The notes under the pieces were generated by a model. The model worked only from the letters and a program-made list of their open reading frames with translations, was not told where the DNA came from and did not search any database. 64,000 nucleotides of DNA from Micromonospora pattaloongensis (lineage in GTDB: Bacteria; Actinomycetota; Actinomycetes; Mycobacteriales; Micromonosporaceae), in the NCBI RefSeq assembly GCF_900107255.1, contig NZ_FNPH01000001.1:310001-374000 (forward strand), read 5' to 3'. Numbering within the stretch: the stretch's first letter is position 1; each line of letters opens with the position of its first letter. The translations under genes and the position numbers were made by a program. This document shows positions 16,006 through 25,781 of the stretch, piece by piece.

Positions 16006-17208
16006 GTGGATCTCTCAACGGTGGCCGTGGTCGTGGTGTGCCTCGGCGCGGGCGGCGCGCTGGGGTGGGTGGCGGCCCGTGCCCGCTCCGCGGCGCAGAT
16101 CGCGCGCCTCGACGCGACACTGCAGGCGGCCCGCGAGGGTGAGGGGCGGCTCGAGCAGTCGCTGCGCGCGCTCTCCTACGAGGCGACCGCGCAGTCGCAG
16201 GAGGCGGTGGCGCGGGCGGTGGCGCCGCTGCACGAGACGCTGCGCCGGTACGAGGTCCGGGTGACCGAACTGGAGCGGGACCGGGTGGACGCCTACTCGG
16301 AGCTGCGCGAACAGGTGCGGTCGATGAGCGCGGTCTCCGGCGAGCTGCGCACGGAGACCAAGCAGCTGGTGGCGGCGCTGCGCGCGCCGCAGGTGCGCGG
16401 CCGGTGGGGCGAGCACCAGCTGCGGCGCATCGTGGAGGCCGCCGGGATGCTGGAGCACTGCGACTTCGCCGAGCAGGTGACGGCGAGCACCGACCACCAG
16501 GGCGTCCGGCCCGACCTGGTCGTGAGCCTCCACGGTGGACGCTCGGTGGTGGTCGACGCGAAGGCGCCGTTCGACGCGTACCTGACGGCGATGGAGGCGC
16601 GCGACGAGCGCTCCCGCGACACGCAGCTCGACGCGCACGCACGGGCGCTGCGCGGCCACGTCGACGCGCTGGCCGCCAAGTCCTACTGGTCGGCGTTCGC
16701 CCAGACCCCCGAGTTCGTAGTGCTCTTCGTGCCGGCGGACCCGTTCCTCGACGCCGCGCTGCAACGCGATCCGACGCTGCTGGAGCACGCCTTCACCCGC
16801 AACGTGGTGCTCGCGACGCCGGCCACCCTGGTCGCGCTGCTGCGCACGGTGGCGTACGCCTGGCGGCAGGAGGCGCTGGCGCACAACGCCGCGGCGGTGC
16901 ACACCCTGGCCCGCGAGCTGTACGGCCGGCTGGCCACGCTCGGCGAGCACGTGAGCAAGCTCGGCGGCGCGCTCGGCGGGGCGGTGACCGCGTACAACCG
17001 GGCGGTGGGCTCACTGGAGGCGCGGGTGCTGGTCAGCGCGCGCAAGCTCGCCGATCTCGGCGTCTCCGCCGACGAGCTGCGGGCGCCCGCCCAGGTCGAG
17101 GTGGCGCCGCGACAGCCGCAGGCGCCCGAGCTGGTCGAGCAGCCGATGCTGGTCGCCCTCTCGGAGCCGTTCGGCGCGGGCGAGCTCGGCCCCGATCCGC
17201 AGCGCTGA
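16006..17208 (+). CDS. rmuC: DNA recombination protein RmuC homologue
   Basis: The 400-residue protein has an N-terminal hydrophobic helix (about 3-20), a long coiled coil (25-110) and the RmuC nuclease-like domain (about 120-310), which includes RGRWGEHQLRRIVEAAGM, DLVVSLHGGRSVVVDAKAPFDAYL and FVVLFVPADPFLDAAL. The DAK motif belongs to the PD-(D/E)XK-like core. RmuC limits inversions and DNA rearrangements. GTG 16006 (VDLSTVAVVV) is chosen because it starts exactly at the anchor and a CATGCT box lies 7 nt upstream; an in-frame ATG at 15994 is the alternative. Confidence 0.93.
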   Translation: MDLSTVAVVVVCLGAGGALGWVAARARSAAQIARLDATLQAAREGEGRLEQSLRALSYEATAQSQEAVARAVAPLHETLRRYEVRVTELERDRVDAYSELREQVRSMSAVSGELRTETKQLVAALRAPQVRGRWGEHQLRRIVEAAGMLEHCDFAEQVTASTDHQGVRPDLVVSLHGGRSVVVDAKAPFDAYLTAMEARDERSRDTQLDAHARALRGHVDALAAKSYWSAFAQTPEFVVLFVPADPFLDAALQRDPTLLEHAFTRNVVLATPATLVALLRTVAYAWRQEALAHNAAAVHTLARELYGRLATLGEHVSKLGGALGGAVTAYNRAVGSLEARVLVSARKLADLGVSADELRAPAQVEVAPRQPQAPELVEQPMLVALSEPFGAGELGPDPQR

Positions 17209-17423
17209 GTAACCACTCAGGGACGCCCGCCGAGCGGGCGCCGCACCGGCGATCACGCAGCGCGACGAATCGGACACATCGCCCCACGGGTGATGCGAAT
17301 ACATCTATGTCACGGCCTCGTCACAACGCTTGTCCTGCTAGTGACAGCGATTGCCGGGGCGCGAAAGATGCGGTCCCAGTTGCCCTGCATTCAGGGGCGG
17401 AGTTCTCCGGAGGAAGAGAGAAC

Positions 17424-20400
17424 GTGACTAGATCCCCCATCTGGCGCCGCCGGACCTCGGCGGCGCTGCTGGCGTCGGTCGTCGCGGCCGGCGCCGTGAC
17501 GCTGTCGGGCACCCCCGCCAGCGCCGACCCGCCGGCGACCGAGGCCGACGTCCTCAAGGGCGCCCCCAGCGACCCGCTCGGCCCCCGCGACCTCGAACTG
17601 CTCGCCGAGGCCGAGGCCAAGGGCGAGCGCGGCGTCACGGTCCTCGTCGTGACCGAGAAGGGCGAGACGAAGGACGTCGCCGGTGAGCTCACGAAGCTCG
17701 GCGCGACCGTCGCCAACCAGGTCGACTCGGTCGGCTACATCCGGGCCCGCGTTCCCACCGCCGCCGTGCGCAAGGCCGCACAACTCCCCGGCGTCGCCGC
17801 GCTGGACCTCAACGAGGCGATCCCGCTGCCCGACCCGATGCCCCAGGCGCGGCCCGGCGTGCGCGCCGCCACGCAGCAGACGCTGCCCGGACCGGGCGCG
17901 GACACCCCGGCCGCCAACCCGTACATGCCGACCAACGAGACCGGCGCGGTCTCGTTCGTGAAGAGCCACCCGAACTGGGACGGCCGCGGCGTGACGATCG
18001 GCATCATGGACTCCGGTGTGGACCTCGACCACCCGGCGCTGCAGAAGACCACGACCGGCGAGCGCAAGATCGTCGACTGGGTCACCGCCACCGACCCGCT
18101 GGAGGACGCGTCCTGGCGCGCCATGGCGACCGAGGTCACCGGCCCGTCGTTCAGCTACGCCGGCGCGACCTGGACCGCCCCGGCCGGCACCTGGCGGATC
18201 AACCGCTTCTCCGAGTCGATCACCGCGGCGAGCGCCCCGGCCGGCGACGTCAACCGCGACGGGGACCGCACCGACACCTGGGGTGTCCTCTACAACCCCG
18301 CCAACGGTGACGTCCGGGTCGACGTGAACCAGAACAACGACTTCACCGACGACGAGGTGATGCGCCCCTACCGGGAGAAGTTCCAGGTCGGGCACTTCGG
18401 CACCGACAACCCGGACACCCCGGTGCGCGACCAGATGCCGTTCGTCGTGGAGCACCGGAAGAACGTCGACGTCGCGCCGGACGACAACAAGCCGGGGCCG
18501 TACTACGACTTCGTCAACATCGGCATCCTGGAGAGCGCGCACGGCACCCACGTCGCCGGCATCACCGCCGCCAACGACATGCTGGGCAACGGCGCCTTCG
18601 ACGGCGCGGCGCCGGGCGCCAAGCTCGTCTCCGCCCGCGCCTGCTCCTGGGGCGGCGGCTGCACCTACGCGGCCCTCACCGACGGCATGGTCGACCTGGT
18701 CGTCAACCGCAAGGTGGACGTCATCAACGTCTCGATCGGCGGCCTGCCGGCGCTCAACGACGGCAACAACGACCGCGCGGTTCTCTACCAGCGGCTGATC
18801 AACGACCACGGCGTCCAGCTGTTCATCTCGGCCGGCAACTCCGGTCCGGGCATCAACAGCGTCGGCGACCCGTCGGTCGCCGCCGACGTGGTCAGCGTCG
18901 CGGCCAGCATCAGCAAGGACACGTGGCTCGCCAACTACGGCTCGGTCGTCAAGGCCAAGAACGCGCTGTTCAACTTCTCGTCGCGCGGCCCCCGCGAGGA
19001 CGGCGGCTTCAAGCCGAACATCACCGCTCCGGGCTCGGCCATCTCCACCGCCCCGTTGTGGCAGCCGGGCGCTCCGGCCGCGGAGGCCGGGTACGGGCTG
19101 CCGCCGGGCTACCAGATGCTCAACGGCACCTCGATGGCGTCCCCGCAGGCCACCGGCGCCGCCGCGCTGCTGCTGTCGGCCGCCAAGGCGACGGACAAGG
19201 GGGTCACCCCCGCCGCGCTGCGCCGGGCGATCTACAACTCGGCGTCCTGGATCGACGGCGTTCCGGCCCACGGTCAGGGCTACGGCATGTTCAACGTGAA
19301 CGGCGCGTGGAAGCTGCTCAAGGGCGGCGTCGAGACCCGCAGCTACACCGTGGACGCGCCGGTCTGCACCCCGATCTCGCAGTACCTGGCCACCCCGCAC
19401 CGCGGCACCGGCGTCTACAACCGGTGCGCCGCGGACGCCGGCGGCCACAAGGTCGGCGAGACCAAGTCGTACGTGGTGAAGGTGACCCGGACCAGCGGCC
19501 CGAACCGCCCGGTCGTGCACACGGTCAGCTGGGTCGGCAACGACGGCACGTTCAGGACGCCGGGCGCGGTGTCGCTGCCGCTCAACAAGACCGTCGAGAT
19601 CACCGTTACGGCGAAGCCGCGCGCGGGCGTGCACAGCGCCATCATGCGGATCGACGACCGGTCGACGTCCACCGTCGACTTCGAGGTGCTCAACACGGTC
19701 GTGGCGGCCGAGTCGCTGGCGAAGCCGGCGTACTCCTTCGCCACCGAGGGCACCGTGCAGCGCAACGGCTTCACGTCGTACTTCGTGACCGTGCCGCAGG
19801 GCGCGTCGGCACTGCAGGTCAACCTCTCCGGCACCGCCACCGGGTCGCAGACGCGGTTCATCGCGTACAACCCCTACGGCCTGCCGGTGGAGAGCACCTC
19901 GAGCCTCGCCTGCTTCACCAACTTCTCCGACGCCAACGTCTGCAAGCCGCAGGAGCGGGACTACCAGAACCCGCTGCCCGGCGTGTGGGAGATCCAGGTG
20001 GAGTCGCGGCGTACCTCGCCGGCGCTGGACAACCCGTTCCAGCTGCAGGCGCGGGTGCAGGGCGTGACCGTGGAGCCCGCGACGATCGAGCTGCCCGCCG
20101 TCACCGCCGGTCAGGCGAGCCCGGTCAGCTGGGGCGTCACGAACACCTTCGGCCCCGTCAAGGTCACGGGTCGGGGCGGCCCGCTCGGCAGCTCGCTGAC
20201 CAGCCGGCCCAACATCGACAACAAGGCCACCCAGACGTACCAGGTGACGGTCCCCGATGGGGCCACCCGGCTGGACGTCGCGATCGGCAACCCGAGTGAC
20301 CTCGGCGCCGACCTCGACCTCTACGTGTACCTGGGCGGCCGGGAGGTCGGCCGCGCCGCGGACGGCGACTCCGAGGAAGCGGTGTCGCTGACCAATCCGG

Positions 20401-20681
20401 CTCCGGGCGTCTACCAGGTGGAGGTCATCGCGTACGAGGTGCCGGCCGGCGCCACCCAGTACGACTACCGCGACGCCTTCTTCTCGGCCGCGCTCGGCGC
20501 GGTGGAGGTGTCGGGCACGACGGCGACGCTGGGCAACGGCAGCACGGCCACGATCAGCGGGACCGTGACGGCGGCGTCGGTGCCGCCCGCGGGCCGCAAG
20601 CTCTTCGGTGAGATGACGGTCGTCACCGAGGAGGGCGCGGTCGTGGGTCGCGGCGGCGTCTTGATCGGCGCGGTCAACTGA
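17424..20681 (+). CDS. Large secreted subtilisin-like serine protease (S8)
   Basis: The 1085-residue secreted protease has a Sec signal peptide (about 1-33, ending TPASA), an inhibitor-like propeptide (about 60-135) and a subtilase domain with the triad Asp196 (GIMDSGVDLDHP), His373 (HGTHVAGI) and Ser570 (NGTSMASP). Asp and His are 177 residues apart, far more than the usual 35-40, so a large domain is inserted there. The C-terminal 480 residues are beta-rich, with pre-peptidase-like modules such as LDLYVYLGGREVG and PGVYQVEV. GTG 17424 follows GGAGGAAGAG. The layout resembles tripeptidyl-peptidase II-like/large streptomycete subtilases. A strong hairpin terminator follows. Confidence 0.92.
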   Translation: MTRSPIWRRRTSAALLASVVAAGAVTLSGTPASADPPATEADVLKGAPSDPLGPRDLELLAEAEAKGERGVTVLVVTEKGETKDVAGELTKLGATVANQVDSVGYIRARVPTAAVRKAAQLPGVAALDLNEAIPLPDPMPQARPGVRAATQQTLPGPGADTPAANPYMPTNETGAVSFVKSHPNWDGRGVTIGIMDSGVDLDHPALQKTTTGERKIVDWVTATDPLEDASWRAMATEVTGPSFSYAGATWTAPAGTWRINRFSESITAASAPAGDVNRDGDRTDTWGVLYNPANGDVRVDVNQNNDFTDDEVMRPYREKFQVGHFGTDNPDTPVRDQMPFVVEHRKNVDVAPDDNKPGPYYDFVNIGILESAHGTHVAGITAANDMLGNGAFDGAAPGAKLVSARACSWGGGCTYAALTDGMVDLVVNRKVDVINVSIGGLPALNDGNNDRAVLYQRLINDHGVQLFISAGNSGPGINSVGDPSVAADVVSVAASISKDTWLANYGSVVKAKNALFNFSSRGPREDGGFKPNITAPGSAISTAPLWQPGAPAAEAGYGLPPGYQMLNGTSMASPQATGAAALLLSAAKATDKGVTPAALRRAIYNSASWIDGVPAHGQGYGMFNVNGAWKLLKGGVETRSYTVDAPVCTPISQYLATPHRGTGVYNRCAADAGGHKVGETKSYVVKVTRTSGPNRPVVHTVSWVGNDGTFRTPGAVSLPLNKTVEITVTAKPRAGVHSAIMRIDDRSTSTVDFEVLNTVVAAESLAKPAYSFATEGTVQRNGFTSYFVTVPQGASALQVNLSGTATGSQTRFIAYNPYGLPVESTSSLACFTNFSDANVCKPQERDYQNPLPGVWEIQVESRRTSPALDNPFQLQARVQGVTVEPATIELPAVTAGQASPVSWGVTNTFGPVKVTGRGGPLGSSLTSRPNIDNKATQTYQVTVPDGATRLDVAIGNPSDLGADLDLYVYLGGREVGRAADGDSEEAVSLTNPAPGVYQVEVIAYEVPAGATQYDYRDAFFSAALGAVEVSGTTATLGNGSTATISGTVTAASVPPAGRKLFGEMTVVTEEGAVVGRGGVLIGAVN

Positions 20682-20699
20682 CGCGGCGTACCTGAACGG

Positions 20700-20737
20700 C
20701 ACAGCGCCCGCCCCCGATCCCGGGGGCGGGCGCTGTG
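20700..20737. terminator. Perfect 17-bp hairpin terminator
   Basis: Arms at 20700-20716 and 20721-20737 (CACAGCGCCCGCCCCCG and its complement) pair perfectly around a 4-nt loop. The hairpin lies between the convergent subtilase and lipoprotein genes, so it can serve both. Confidence 0.85.
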
Positions 20738-20749
20738 TTCGTACGGCTG

Positions 20750-21136
20750 TCAGGCGGTCTTCGCGCTCTCCACCATGAACGGGGTCCCCTGCTGGCAGGT
20801 CGTCATCACGTCGGGCTGCACCCGACCGGTCACCGTCACCCGGGCGCCGTCGCGCAGCACGTCGGTCGGACCGCCGACGAGCAGGTAGCCGTCGAGCAGG
20901 AGACAACCGGGCTCGACGCCGGGCGTGATCGTGCCGGTCAGCGTCGTGGTCGCACCGGAGGGGCTGCCCTTCGTCGGGGGTGCGGCGTCGCTGGGCGTCG
21001 GCTGGCTCGGCGAGGTCGTCACCGTGGCTCCTCCGGGCTCGGTCGCAGGGTCGGAGGTGCCCGTGCCGGCCTGGCCACACGCGGTCAGCGCGAGGCACGC
21101 CAGCAACACGGGCACGGCGATGCGGATGTTTCTCAT
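20750..21136 (-). CDS. Putative secreted lipoprotein
   Basis: The 128-residue product has a lipoprotein signal peptide with lipobox LTAC (VLLACLALTACGQAG; lipidated Cys about residue 19), a Thr/Ser/Pro-rich spacer and an OB-fold-like domain of about 70 residues (TTLTGTITPGVEPGCLLLDG, RVTVTGRVQPDVMTTC). The last part resembles small exported DUF-type proteins; no enzymatic motif is seen. ATG 21136 begins precisely at the signal peptide. It is anchored to the outer face of the cytoplasmic membrane. The gene lies between ispH (same strand, upstream) and the protease terminator. Confidence 0.75.
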   Translation of the reverse strand: MRNIRIAVPVLLACLALTACGQAGTGTSDPATEPGGATVTTSPSQPTPSDAAPPTKGSPSGATTTLTGTITPGVEPGCLLLDGYLLVGGPTDVLRDGARVTVTGRVQPDVMTTCQQGTPFMVESAKTA

Positions 21137-21212
21137 GGCCGGTATGACGCGAGAACCACGAGGTGCGTTCCCCCGCCGGTCGCGCTCGTGGAAGTCCGCC
21201 ATGCCGCGGCCG

Positions 21213-22241
21213 TCAGGCGTCGGCGACGGTCGCGGCCAGCGCGGCGGCCGACTTGGCGCGCTCCGCGGCGGCCGCCTTCATGTCGCGCTTGAGCTCCTGC
21301 GGCAGCGAGAAGGTCAGCCGCTCGTCCGCGGTGGTCACCTCCGCGACGTCCGTGAACCCGCGGGCCGCGAGGTGGTCCAGCACCTGCATGACCAGCTCGT
21401 CCGGGACGCTCGCGCCGGACGTCACGCCGACCGTCGTCGCCCCGGCCAGCCACGCGTCGTCGATCTCGTGCGCGTAGTCGACCAGGTGACCGGCGCGGGC
21501 CCCGGCGTCCAGCGCGACCTCGACGAGGCGCACGGAGTTCGACGAGTTACGCGAGCCGACGACGATGACCACGTCGCACTCCGCGGCGATCTCCTTCACG
21601 ACGTGCTGCCGGTTCTGCGTCGCGTAGCAGATGTCGTCGCTCGGCGGCGACTGCAGCAGCGGCAGGCGCTGCTTGAGCCGCGCGACGGTCTCCATGGTCT
21701 CGTCGACCGAGAGCGTCGTCTGGGAGAGCCACACCACCTTGGCGGGGTCGCGCACCGTCACCTTGTCGGCGCCCTCGGGTCCGTCGACCAGCTGGATGTG
21801 CGCGGGCGCCTCACCGGCGGTGCCGATGACCTCTTCGTGCCCCTCGTGGCCGATCAGCAGGATGTCGTAGTCCTCGGCGGCGAACCGGCGCGCCTCGTGG
21901 TGCACCTTCGTCACCAGCGGGCAGGTCGCGTCGATCGCCTTCAGCGAGCGCTCCCGCGCCTGCTCGTAGACCTCGGGTGCGACGCCGTGCGCCGAGAAGA
22001 TCACGATCGAGCCCTCGGGCACCTCTTCGTTCTCCTCCACGAAGATCGCGCCCTGCCGCTCGAGCGTCGAGACCACGTGCTTGTTGTGCACGATCTGCTT
22101 CCGCACGTAGATCGGCGCGCCGTAGAGCTTCAGCGCCTCCTCCACCGTCTGCACGGCGCGGTCAACGCCGGCACAGTAGCCGCGGGGCTTGGCCAGCAGC
22201 ACGCGCTTGCGGGTCTCGGAAGTCGCCTGAGCCTCGGTCAC
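21213..22241 (-). CDS. ispH: 4-hydroxy-3-methylbut-2-enyl diphosphate reductase
   Basis: The 342-residue iron-sulphur enzyme of the last MEP-pathway step makes IPP and DMAPP. The three cluster cysteines are visible in [23 protein letters not shown] and [11 protein letters not shown]. Conserved substrate-binding motifs include [23 protein letters not shown] and [11 protein letters not shown], then TSGASVP. GTG 22241 is set by TACGAT (rc of 22248-22253) 6 nt upstream, a leaderless start. Frames extending further upstream have no support. It is divergent from xseA, and a 63-bp palindromic repeat lies between their promoters. Confidence 0.97.
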   Translation of the reverse strand: MTEAQATSETRKRVLLAKPRGYCAGVDRAVQTVEEALKLYGAPIYVRKQIVHNKHVVSTLERQGAIFVEENEEVPEGSIVIFSAHGVAPEVYEQARERSLKAIDATCPLVTKVHHEARRFAAEDYDILLIGHEGHEEVIGTAGEAPAHIQLVDGPEGADKVTVRDPAKVVWLSQTTLSVDETMETVARLKQRLPLLQSPPSDDICYATQNRQHVVKEIAAECDVVIVVGSRNSSNSVRLVEVALDAGARAGHLVDYAHEIDDAWLAGATTVGVTSGASVPDELVMQVLDHLAARGFTDVAEVTTADERLTFSLPQELKRDMKAAAAERAKSAAALAATVADA

Positions 22242-22311
22242 CCGGCCATCGTACGTGCCCCGCGGACCCACCCCCACCACCCGCGCCCCCCACCACACCC
22301 CCACCGCGCCG

Positions 22312-22374
22312 GGTTGATCAAGGGGCCGACAGCGCCCTGGCCGCCCGTTCCCGCTGCCGGCCCCTTGATCAACC
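22312..22374. repeat. 63-bp palindromic element, intergenic copy
   Basis: The arms extend to 26 bp with one mismatch (22309-22334 and 22352-22377) around a 17-nt loop. The core arms GGTTGATCAAGGGG/CCCCTTGATCAACC and the 63-bp length match the copy inside the Ada-AlkA gene. It lies between the divergent ispH and xseA promoters and could form a cruciform or RNA hairpin. Confidence 0.88.
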
Positions 22375-22447
22375 CGGGAAACGCGCGGGGCGCGGGGTGC
22401 GGTGGCGGGTGCGGGGGGCTGGCGGGCGGTCGCCGTAGGCTGGCCGG

Positions 22448-23668
22448 GTGACGCAACCGGAGGCAGCCCGCAGCACGTCGGAGGAGCCGTGGCCGGTCCG
22501 CGTGGTCAGCCAGAAGCTGAGCGCGTGGATCGCCAAGCTGGGCTGGGTCTGGATCGACGGCCAGGTGGCCCAGATCAGTCGCCGCCCCGGCGCGGCCACC
22601 GTGTTTCTCACCCTTCGCGACCCCTCGGCCGACCTGAGCCTGACCGTGACCACGAATCGGGACGTGCTCGACGCCGGCGCCCCGGAACTCGCCGAGGGCG
22701 CGCGGGTGGTGCTGCACGCCAAGCCCGAGTTCTACGCGGCGCGGGGCACGCTGAGCCTGCGCGCCGACGAGATCCGGCAGGTGGGGCTCGGCGAGCTGCT
22801 GGCGCGACTGGAGAAGCTGAAGAAGCTGCTCGCCGCCGAGGGGCTCTTCGACCGGGCCCGCAAGCGGCGTCCCCCGTTCCTGCCCACCCGGATCGGTCTG
22901 ATCACGGGGCGGGCGTCGGCGGCCGAGCGTGACGTGCTGACCAACGCCCGCCGGCGCTGGCCGGCCGTGGAGTTCCGGGTCATCAACGTCGCGGTGCAGG
23001 GGCCGGGCGCGGTGCCGCAGATCGTCGACGCGCTCAAGGTGCTCGACAACGACGAGACCGTCGATGTGATCATCCTGGCCCGGGGCGGCGGCAGCGTGGA
23101 GGACCTGCTGCCCTTCTCCGACGAGGCGCTGTGCCGGGCGGTCTTCGGCTGCCGTACGCCGGTGGTCAGCGCGATCGGCCACGAGACCGACGCGCCGCTC
23201 GTCGACTACGTGGCCGACGTACGCGCCTCCACGCCGACCGACGCGGCCAAGCGGATCGTGCCCGACCTGGCCGAGGAGGTGCGGCTGATCCGGCTGGCCC
23301 GGCAGCGGCTCGACCGCGCGGTCACCGGCCTGCTCGACCGGGAGGAGCACCGGATCGAGGCGCTGCGGTCCCGGCCGGTGCTCGCGCGCCCGCACGTCAT
23401 GCTCGATCAGCGCGCCACGGACGTGGCGGCGCTGCGCGACCGCGCCGCCCGCTGCCTGCGGCACCAACTCGGCGCGGCCAACGAGGAGCTGCGGCACACG
23501 CTGGCCCGGCTGCGCGCGCTGTCGCCGGCCGCGACCCTGCAACGGGGGTACGCGATCGTGCAACGCGCGGACGGGCACGTGCTGCGCGCCCCCGCCGAGG
23601 TGGCCGCCGGCGATCCGCTGCGGGTCCGCCTCGCCGACGGCGAGTTGGCCGCGACGGTGGACGGCTAG
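22448..23668 (+). CDS. xseA: Exodeoxyribonuclease VII large subunit
   Basis: The 406-residue catalytic subunit of ExoVII degrades single-stranded DNA from both ends. The N-terminal OB fold is at about 15-110 ([13 protein letters not shown]...[16 protein letters not shown]). The catalytic domain has [39 protein letters not shown], and [31 protein letters not shown], which are family signatures; coiled-coil and C-terminal segments follow. GTG 22448 has TAGGCT (22436-22441) 6 nt upstream. xseB follows 43 bp downstream in the same operon. Confidence 0.97.
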   Translation: MTQPEAARSTSEEPWPVRVVSQKLSAWIAKLGWVWIDGQVAQISRRPGAATVFLTLRDPSADLSLTVTTNRDVLDAGAPELAEGARVVLHAKPEFYAARGTLSLRADEIRQVGLGELLARLEKLKKLLAAEGLFDRARKRRPPFLPTRIGLITGRASAAERDVLTNARRRWPAVEFRVINVAVQGPGAVPQIVDALKVLDNDETVDVIILARGGGSVEDLLPFSDEALCRAVFGCRTPVVSAIGHETDAPLVDYVADVRASTPTDAAKRIVPDLAEEVRLIRLARQRLDRAVTGLLDREEHRIEALRSRPVLARPHVMLDQRATDVAALRDRAARCLRHQLGAANEELRHTLARLRALSPAATLQRGYAIVQRADGHVLRAPAEVAAGDPLRVRLADGELAATVDG

Positions 23669-23711
23669 GAACTGTGCTGCAATTGCCCGACCGGCTACGA
23701 AGGAGAACCAG

Positions 23712-23924
23712 GTGACCGCCCCCGACGAGAAGCTCAGCTACGAGCAGGCCCGCGCCGAGCTGGCCTCGGTGGTGGAGCGGCTGGAGGCGGGCGGCAGCTC
23801 GCTGGAGGAATCGCTCGCGCTCTGGGAGCGCGGCGAACGGCTCGCCGACATCTGCCAGCGCTGGCTGGACGGGGCGCGGGAGCGGCTCGACGCGGTCCGC
23901 CAGTCGCGCGAGACCGCGTCCTAA
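23712..23924 (+). CDS. xseB: Exodeoxyribonuclease VII small subunit
   Basis: The 70-residue helical protein matches the XseB family: LSYEQARAELASVVERLEAGGSSLEESLALWERGERLADIC. It caps the XseA coiled coils to form ExoVII. GTG 23712 follows a good GAAGGAGAACCAG ribosome-binding site. It is the second gene of the xseAB operon, followed by a terminator hairpin. Confidence 0.96.
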   Translation: MTAPDEKLSYEQARAELASVVERLEAGGSSLEESLALWERGERLADICQRWLDGARERLDAVRQSRETAS

Positions 23925-23930
23925 GACGCG

Positions 23931-23957
23931 GACGGGGGCGGCCTGGCCGCCCCTGTC
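23931..23957 (+). terminator. Hairpin terminator after xseB
   Basis: Arms GACGGGGGCGGCC (23931-23943) and GGCCGCCCCTGTC (23945-23957) pair with one mismatch. They lie just past the xseB stop and before the end of the convergent DUF4245 gene. Confidence 0.65.
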
Positions 23958-23998
23958 GATGCCGGCGCCGGGACTCCCGATGCCCGGCTACCCGCGGG

Positions 23999-24592
23999 CT
24001 AGGTCACGGTGGCGGCCAGGGTGGTCAGCTCGGTCTCGGGGGCGTCACCGACGATCACCAGCGTCCGTGCGGGTTCGAGCAGCACCAACGCCCGCTCCCC
24101 GGGGCGCGCCGCGTACCACAGCCAGTTCCGCCCGCCCAGCTCGATCGGCCCCTCCGGCCGCGCGGAGTCCGACAGCTCCGCGGGCAGCAACTTCTCGACC
24201 GGCACGGTGCTCTGCACGAGCTGCACCCCCGCGCCCTTCGGGGTCACGTACCCGATCCGCAGCGTCCGTCCGCCCTCGACCTGTCGGAAGCTCGCGGCGA
24301 TAGAGCGCCAGTCCTCGCCCAGACCGCGCGGCTCGCTCACCGGGAACGCGTTCGCGGAGCGGGCCTGGGCCACCGCCGGCGCGGGGTCGACCACCACCGG
24401 CTGGTCTCCGTTCAGGAGGAACCGGTGGGCGGCGAACAGCACCGCGATCGGCAACAGGATCACGAGCAGCGAGATCGCCATGTCCTTCGGCGACCGCCCG
24501 GACCGTTCCGGGGCGGCCGGCGCGGACGTGCCGGGGCCGACGGGAGCGCCGGGATCGACGGAGGACCGAACGGCAGGCTTGGCGGGGTTCAC
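23999..24592 (-). CDS. DUF4245 membrane-anchored protein
   Basis: The 197-residue protein has a cytosolic N-terminus of about 38 residues, one membrane helix (about 39-57: AISLLVILLPIAVLFAAHRF) and an extracytoplasmic domain (PRGLGEDWRSIAASF, LRIGYVTPKGAGVQLVQS, GGRNWLWYAARPGERALVLLEP). These features match the actinobacterial DUF4245 family, commonly placed between xseB and glpX as here. The function is unknown. The GTG start at 24592 has GAAAAT 6 nt upstream. It is divergent from glpX with a 157-bp gap. Confidence 0.85.
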   Translation of the reverse strand: MNPAKPAVRSSVDPGAPVGPGTSAPAAPERSGRSPKDMAISLLVILLPIAVLFAAHRFLLNGDQPVVVDPAPAVAQARSANAFPVSEPRGLGEDWRSIAASFRQVEGGRTLRIGYVTPKGAGVQLVQSTVPVEKLLPAELSDSARPEGPIELGGRNWLWYAARPGERALVLLEPARTLVIVGDAPETELTTLAATVT

Positions 24593-24749
24593 CCCGCCAT
24601 TTTCGCAGGCCGACTCCGTGCCGTTTTGTGGACCGCCCTCGACCCGAACGGGCTACCCGACGACTGTCATGTCAGGATTCCTCCCATAGCTGCCGGCGGC
24701 GGACCCCGCCGTCGCAGACCGCCCCGCACCGTCGCGAGGAGGCCCCGCC

Positions 24750-25781
24750 ATGACCGCACCGACGACCCGTACGCCGCAGAACCTCGACCGTAACCTCGCC
24801 CTCGACCTGGTCCGGGTGACCGAGGCCGCCGCCATGGCCGCCGGCCGCTGGGTCGGCCGCGGCGACAAGGAGGGCGGCGACGGCGCCGCCGTCGACGCCA
24901 TGCGGAAACTGATCAACTCGATCCAGATGCGGGGCGTCGTCGTGATCGGCGAGGGCGAGAAGGACAACGCGCCCATGCTGTTCAACGGCGAGCAGGTCGG
25001 CGACGGGACCGGCCCCGAGGTCGACGTGGCCGTGGACCCGATCGACGGCACCACGCTGATGAGCAAGGGCATGCCGAACGCGCTGGCCGTGCTCGCCGTC
25101 GCCGAGCGGGGCGCGATGTTCGACCCCAGCGCGGTCTTCTACATGGAGAAGCTGGCGGTCGGGCCGGACTGCGCCGACGTCATCGACATCAACGCGGGCG
25201 TCAAGGAGAACCTGCGGCGCATCGCGAAGGTGAAGAACTCCGGCATCTCCGACGTCACGGTCTGCATCCTGGACCGGCCGCGGCACGAGTCCCTGGTCCG
25301 CGAGGTACGGGCGGCGGGCGCGGGCATCCGCTTCATCTCCGACGGTGACATCGCCGGCGCGATCTCCGCCGCGCGGATGGAGTCGGACGTCGACGTGCTG
25401 ATGGGCATCGGCGGCACCCCCGAGGGGATCACCGCGGCCTGCGCGCTCAAGTGCATGGGCGGGGCGATGCAGGCGAAGCTCTGGCCGCGCGACGACGCCG
25501 AGCGGGAGAAGGCGCTGGCCGGCGGGCACGACCTGGACCGGGTGCTCACCACCGACGACCTGGTCAAGGGCGACAACTGCTTCTTCGTCGCGACCGGCAT
25601 CACCTCCGGCGACCTGCTGCGCGGCGTCCGCTACCGCTCGGGCGGCGCCTACACCCAGTCGATCGTGATGCGCTCCAAGAGCGGCACGATCCGCGTGATC
25701 GACTCGTACCACCGTCTGGAGAAGCTGGCCCGCTACTCGGCGGTGGACTTCGACGGCCGTCCCCTGGCCACCGAGGAATGA
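24750..25781 (+). CDS. glpX: Class II fructose-1,6-bisphosphatase
   Basis: The 343-residue Mg-dependent gluconeogenic phosphatase is of the GlpX type, the only FBPase in many actinobacteria. Signatures include [30 protein letters not shown], the metal-binding [20 protein letters not shown] and the late [21 protein letters not shown] 24750 is preceded by GAGGAGG-like sequence (GCGAGGAGGCCC). The last codon overlaps the next start (ATGA at 25778), so the transporter gene is co-translated. Together with pckG in this window it covers two committed steps of gluconeogenesis. Confidence 0.97.
   Translation: MTAPTTRTPQNLDRNLALDLVRVTEAAAMAAGRWVGRGDKEGGDGAAVDAMRKLINSIQMRGVVVIGEGEKDNAPMLFNGEQVGDGTGPEVDVAVDPIDGTTLMSKGMPNALAVLAVAERGAMFDPSAVFYMEKLAVGPDCADVIDINAGVKENLRRIAKVKNSGISDVTVCILDRPRHESLVREVRAAGAGIRFISDGDIAGAISAARMESDVDVLMGIGGTPEGITAACALKCMGGAMQAKLWPRDDAEREKALAGGHDLDRVLTTDDLVKGDNCFFVATGITSGDLLRGVRYRSGGAYTQSIVMRSKSGTIRVIDSYHRLEKLARYSAVDFDGRPLATEE

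Noticed and set aside
17391-21098. A 1235-codon open frame on the minus strand opposite the subtilase
   Set aside because: It is antisense to a gene with clear signal peptide, triad and terminator. The composition is His/Arg/Val-rich without domains, typical of mirror frames in high-G+C DNA.
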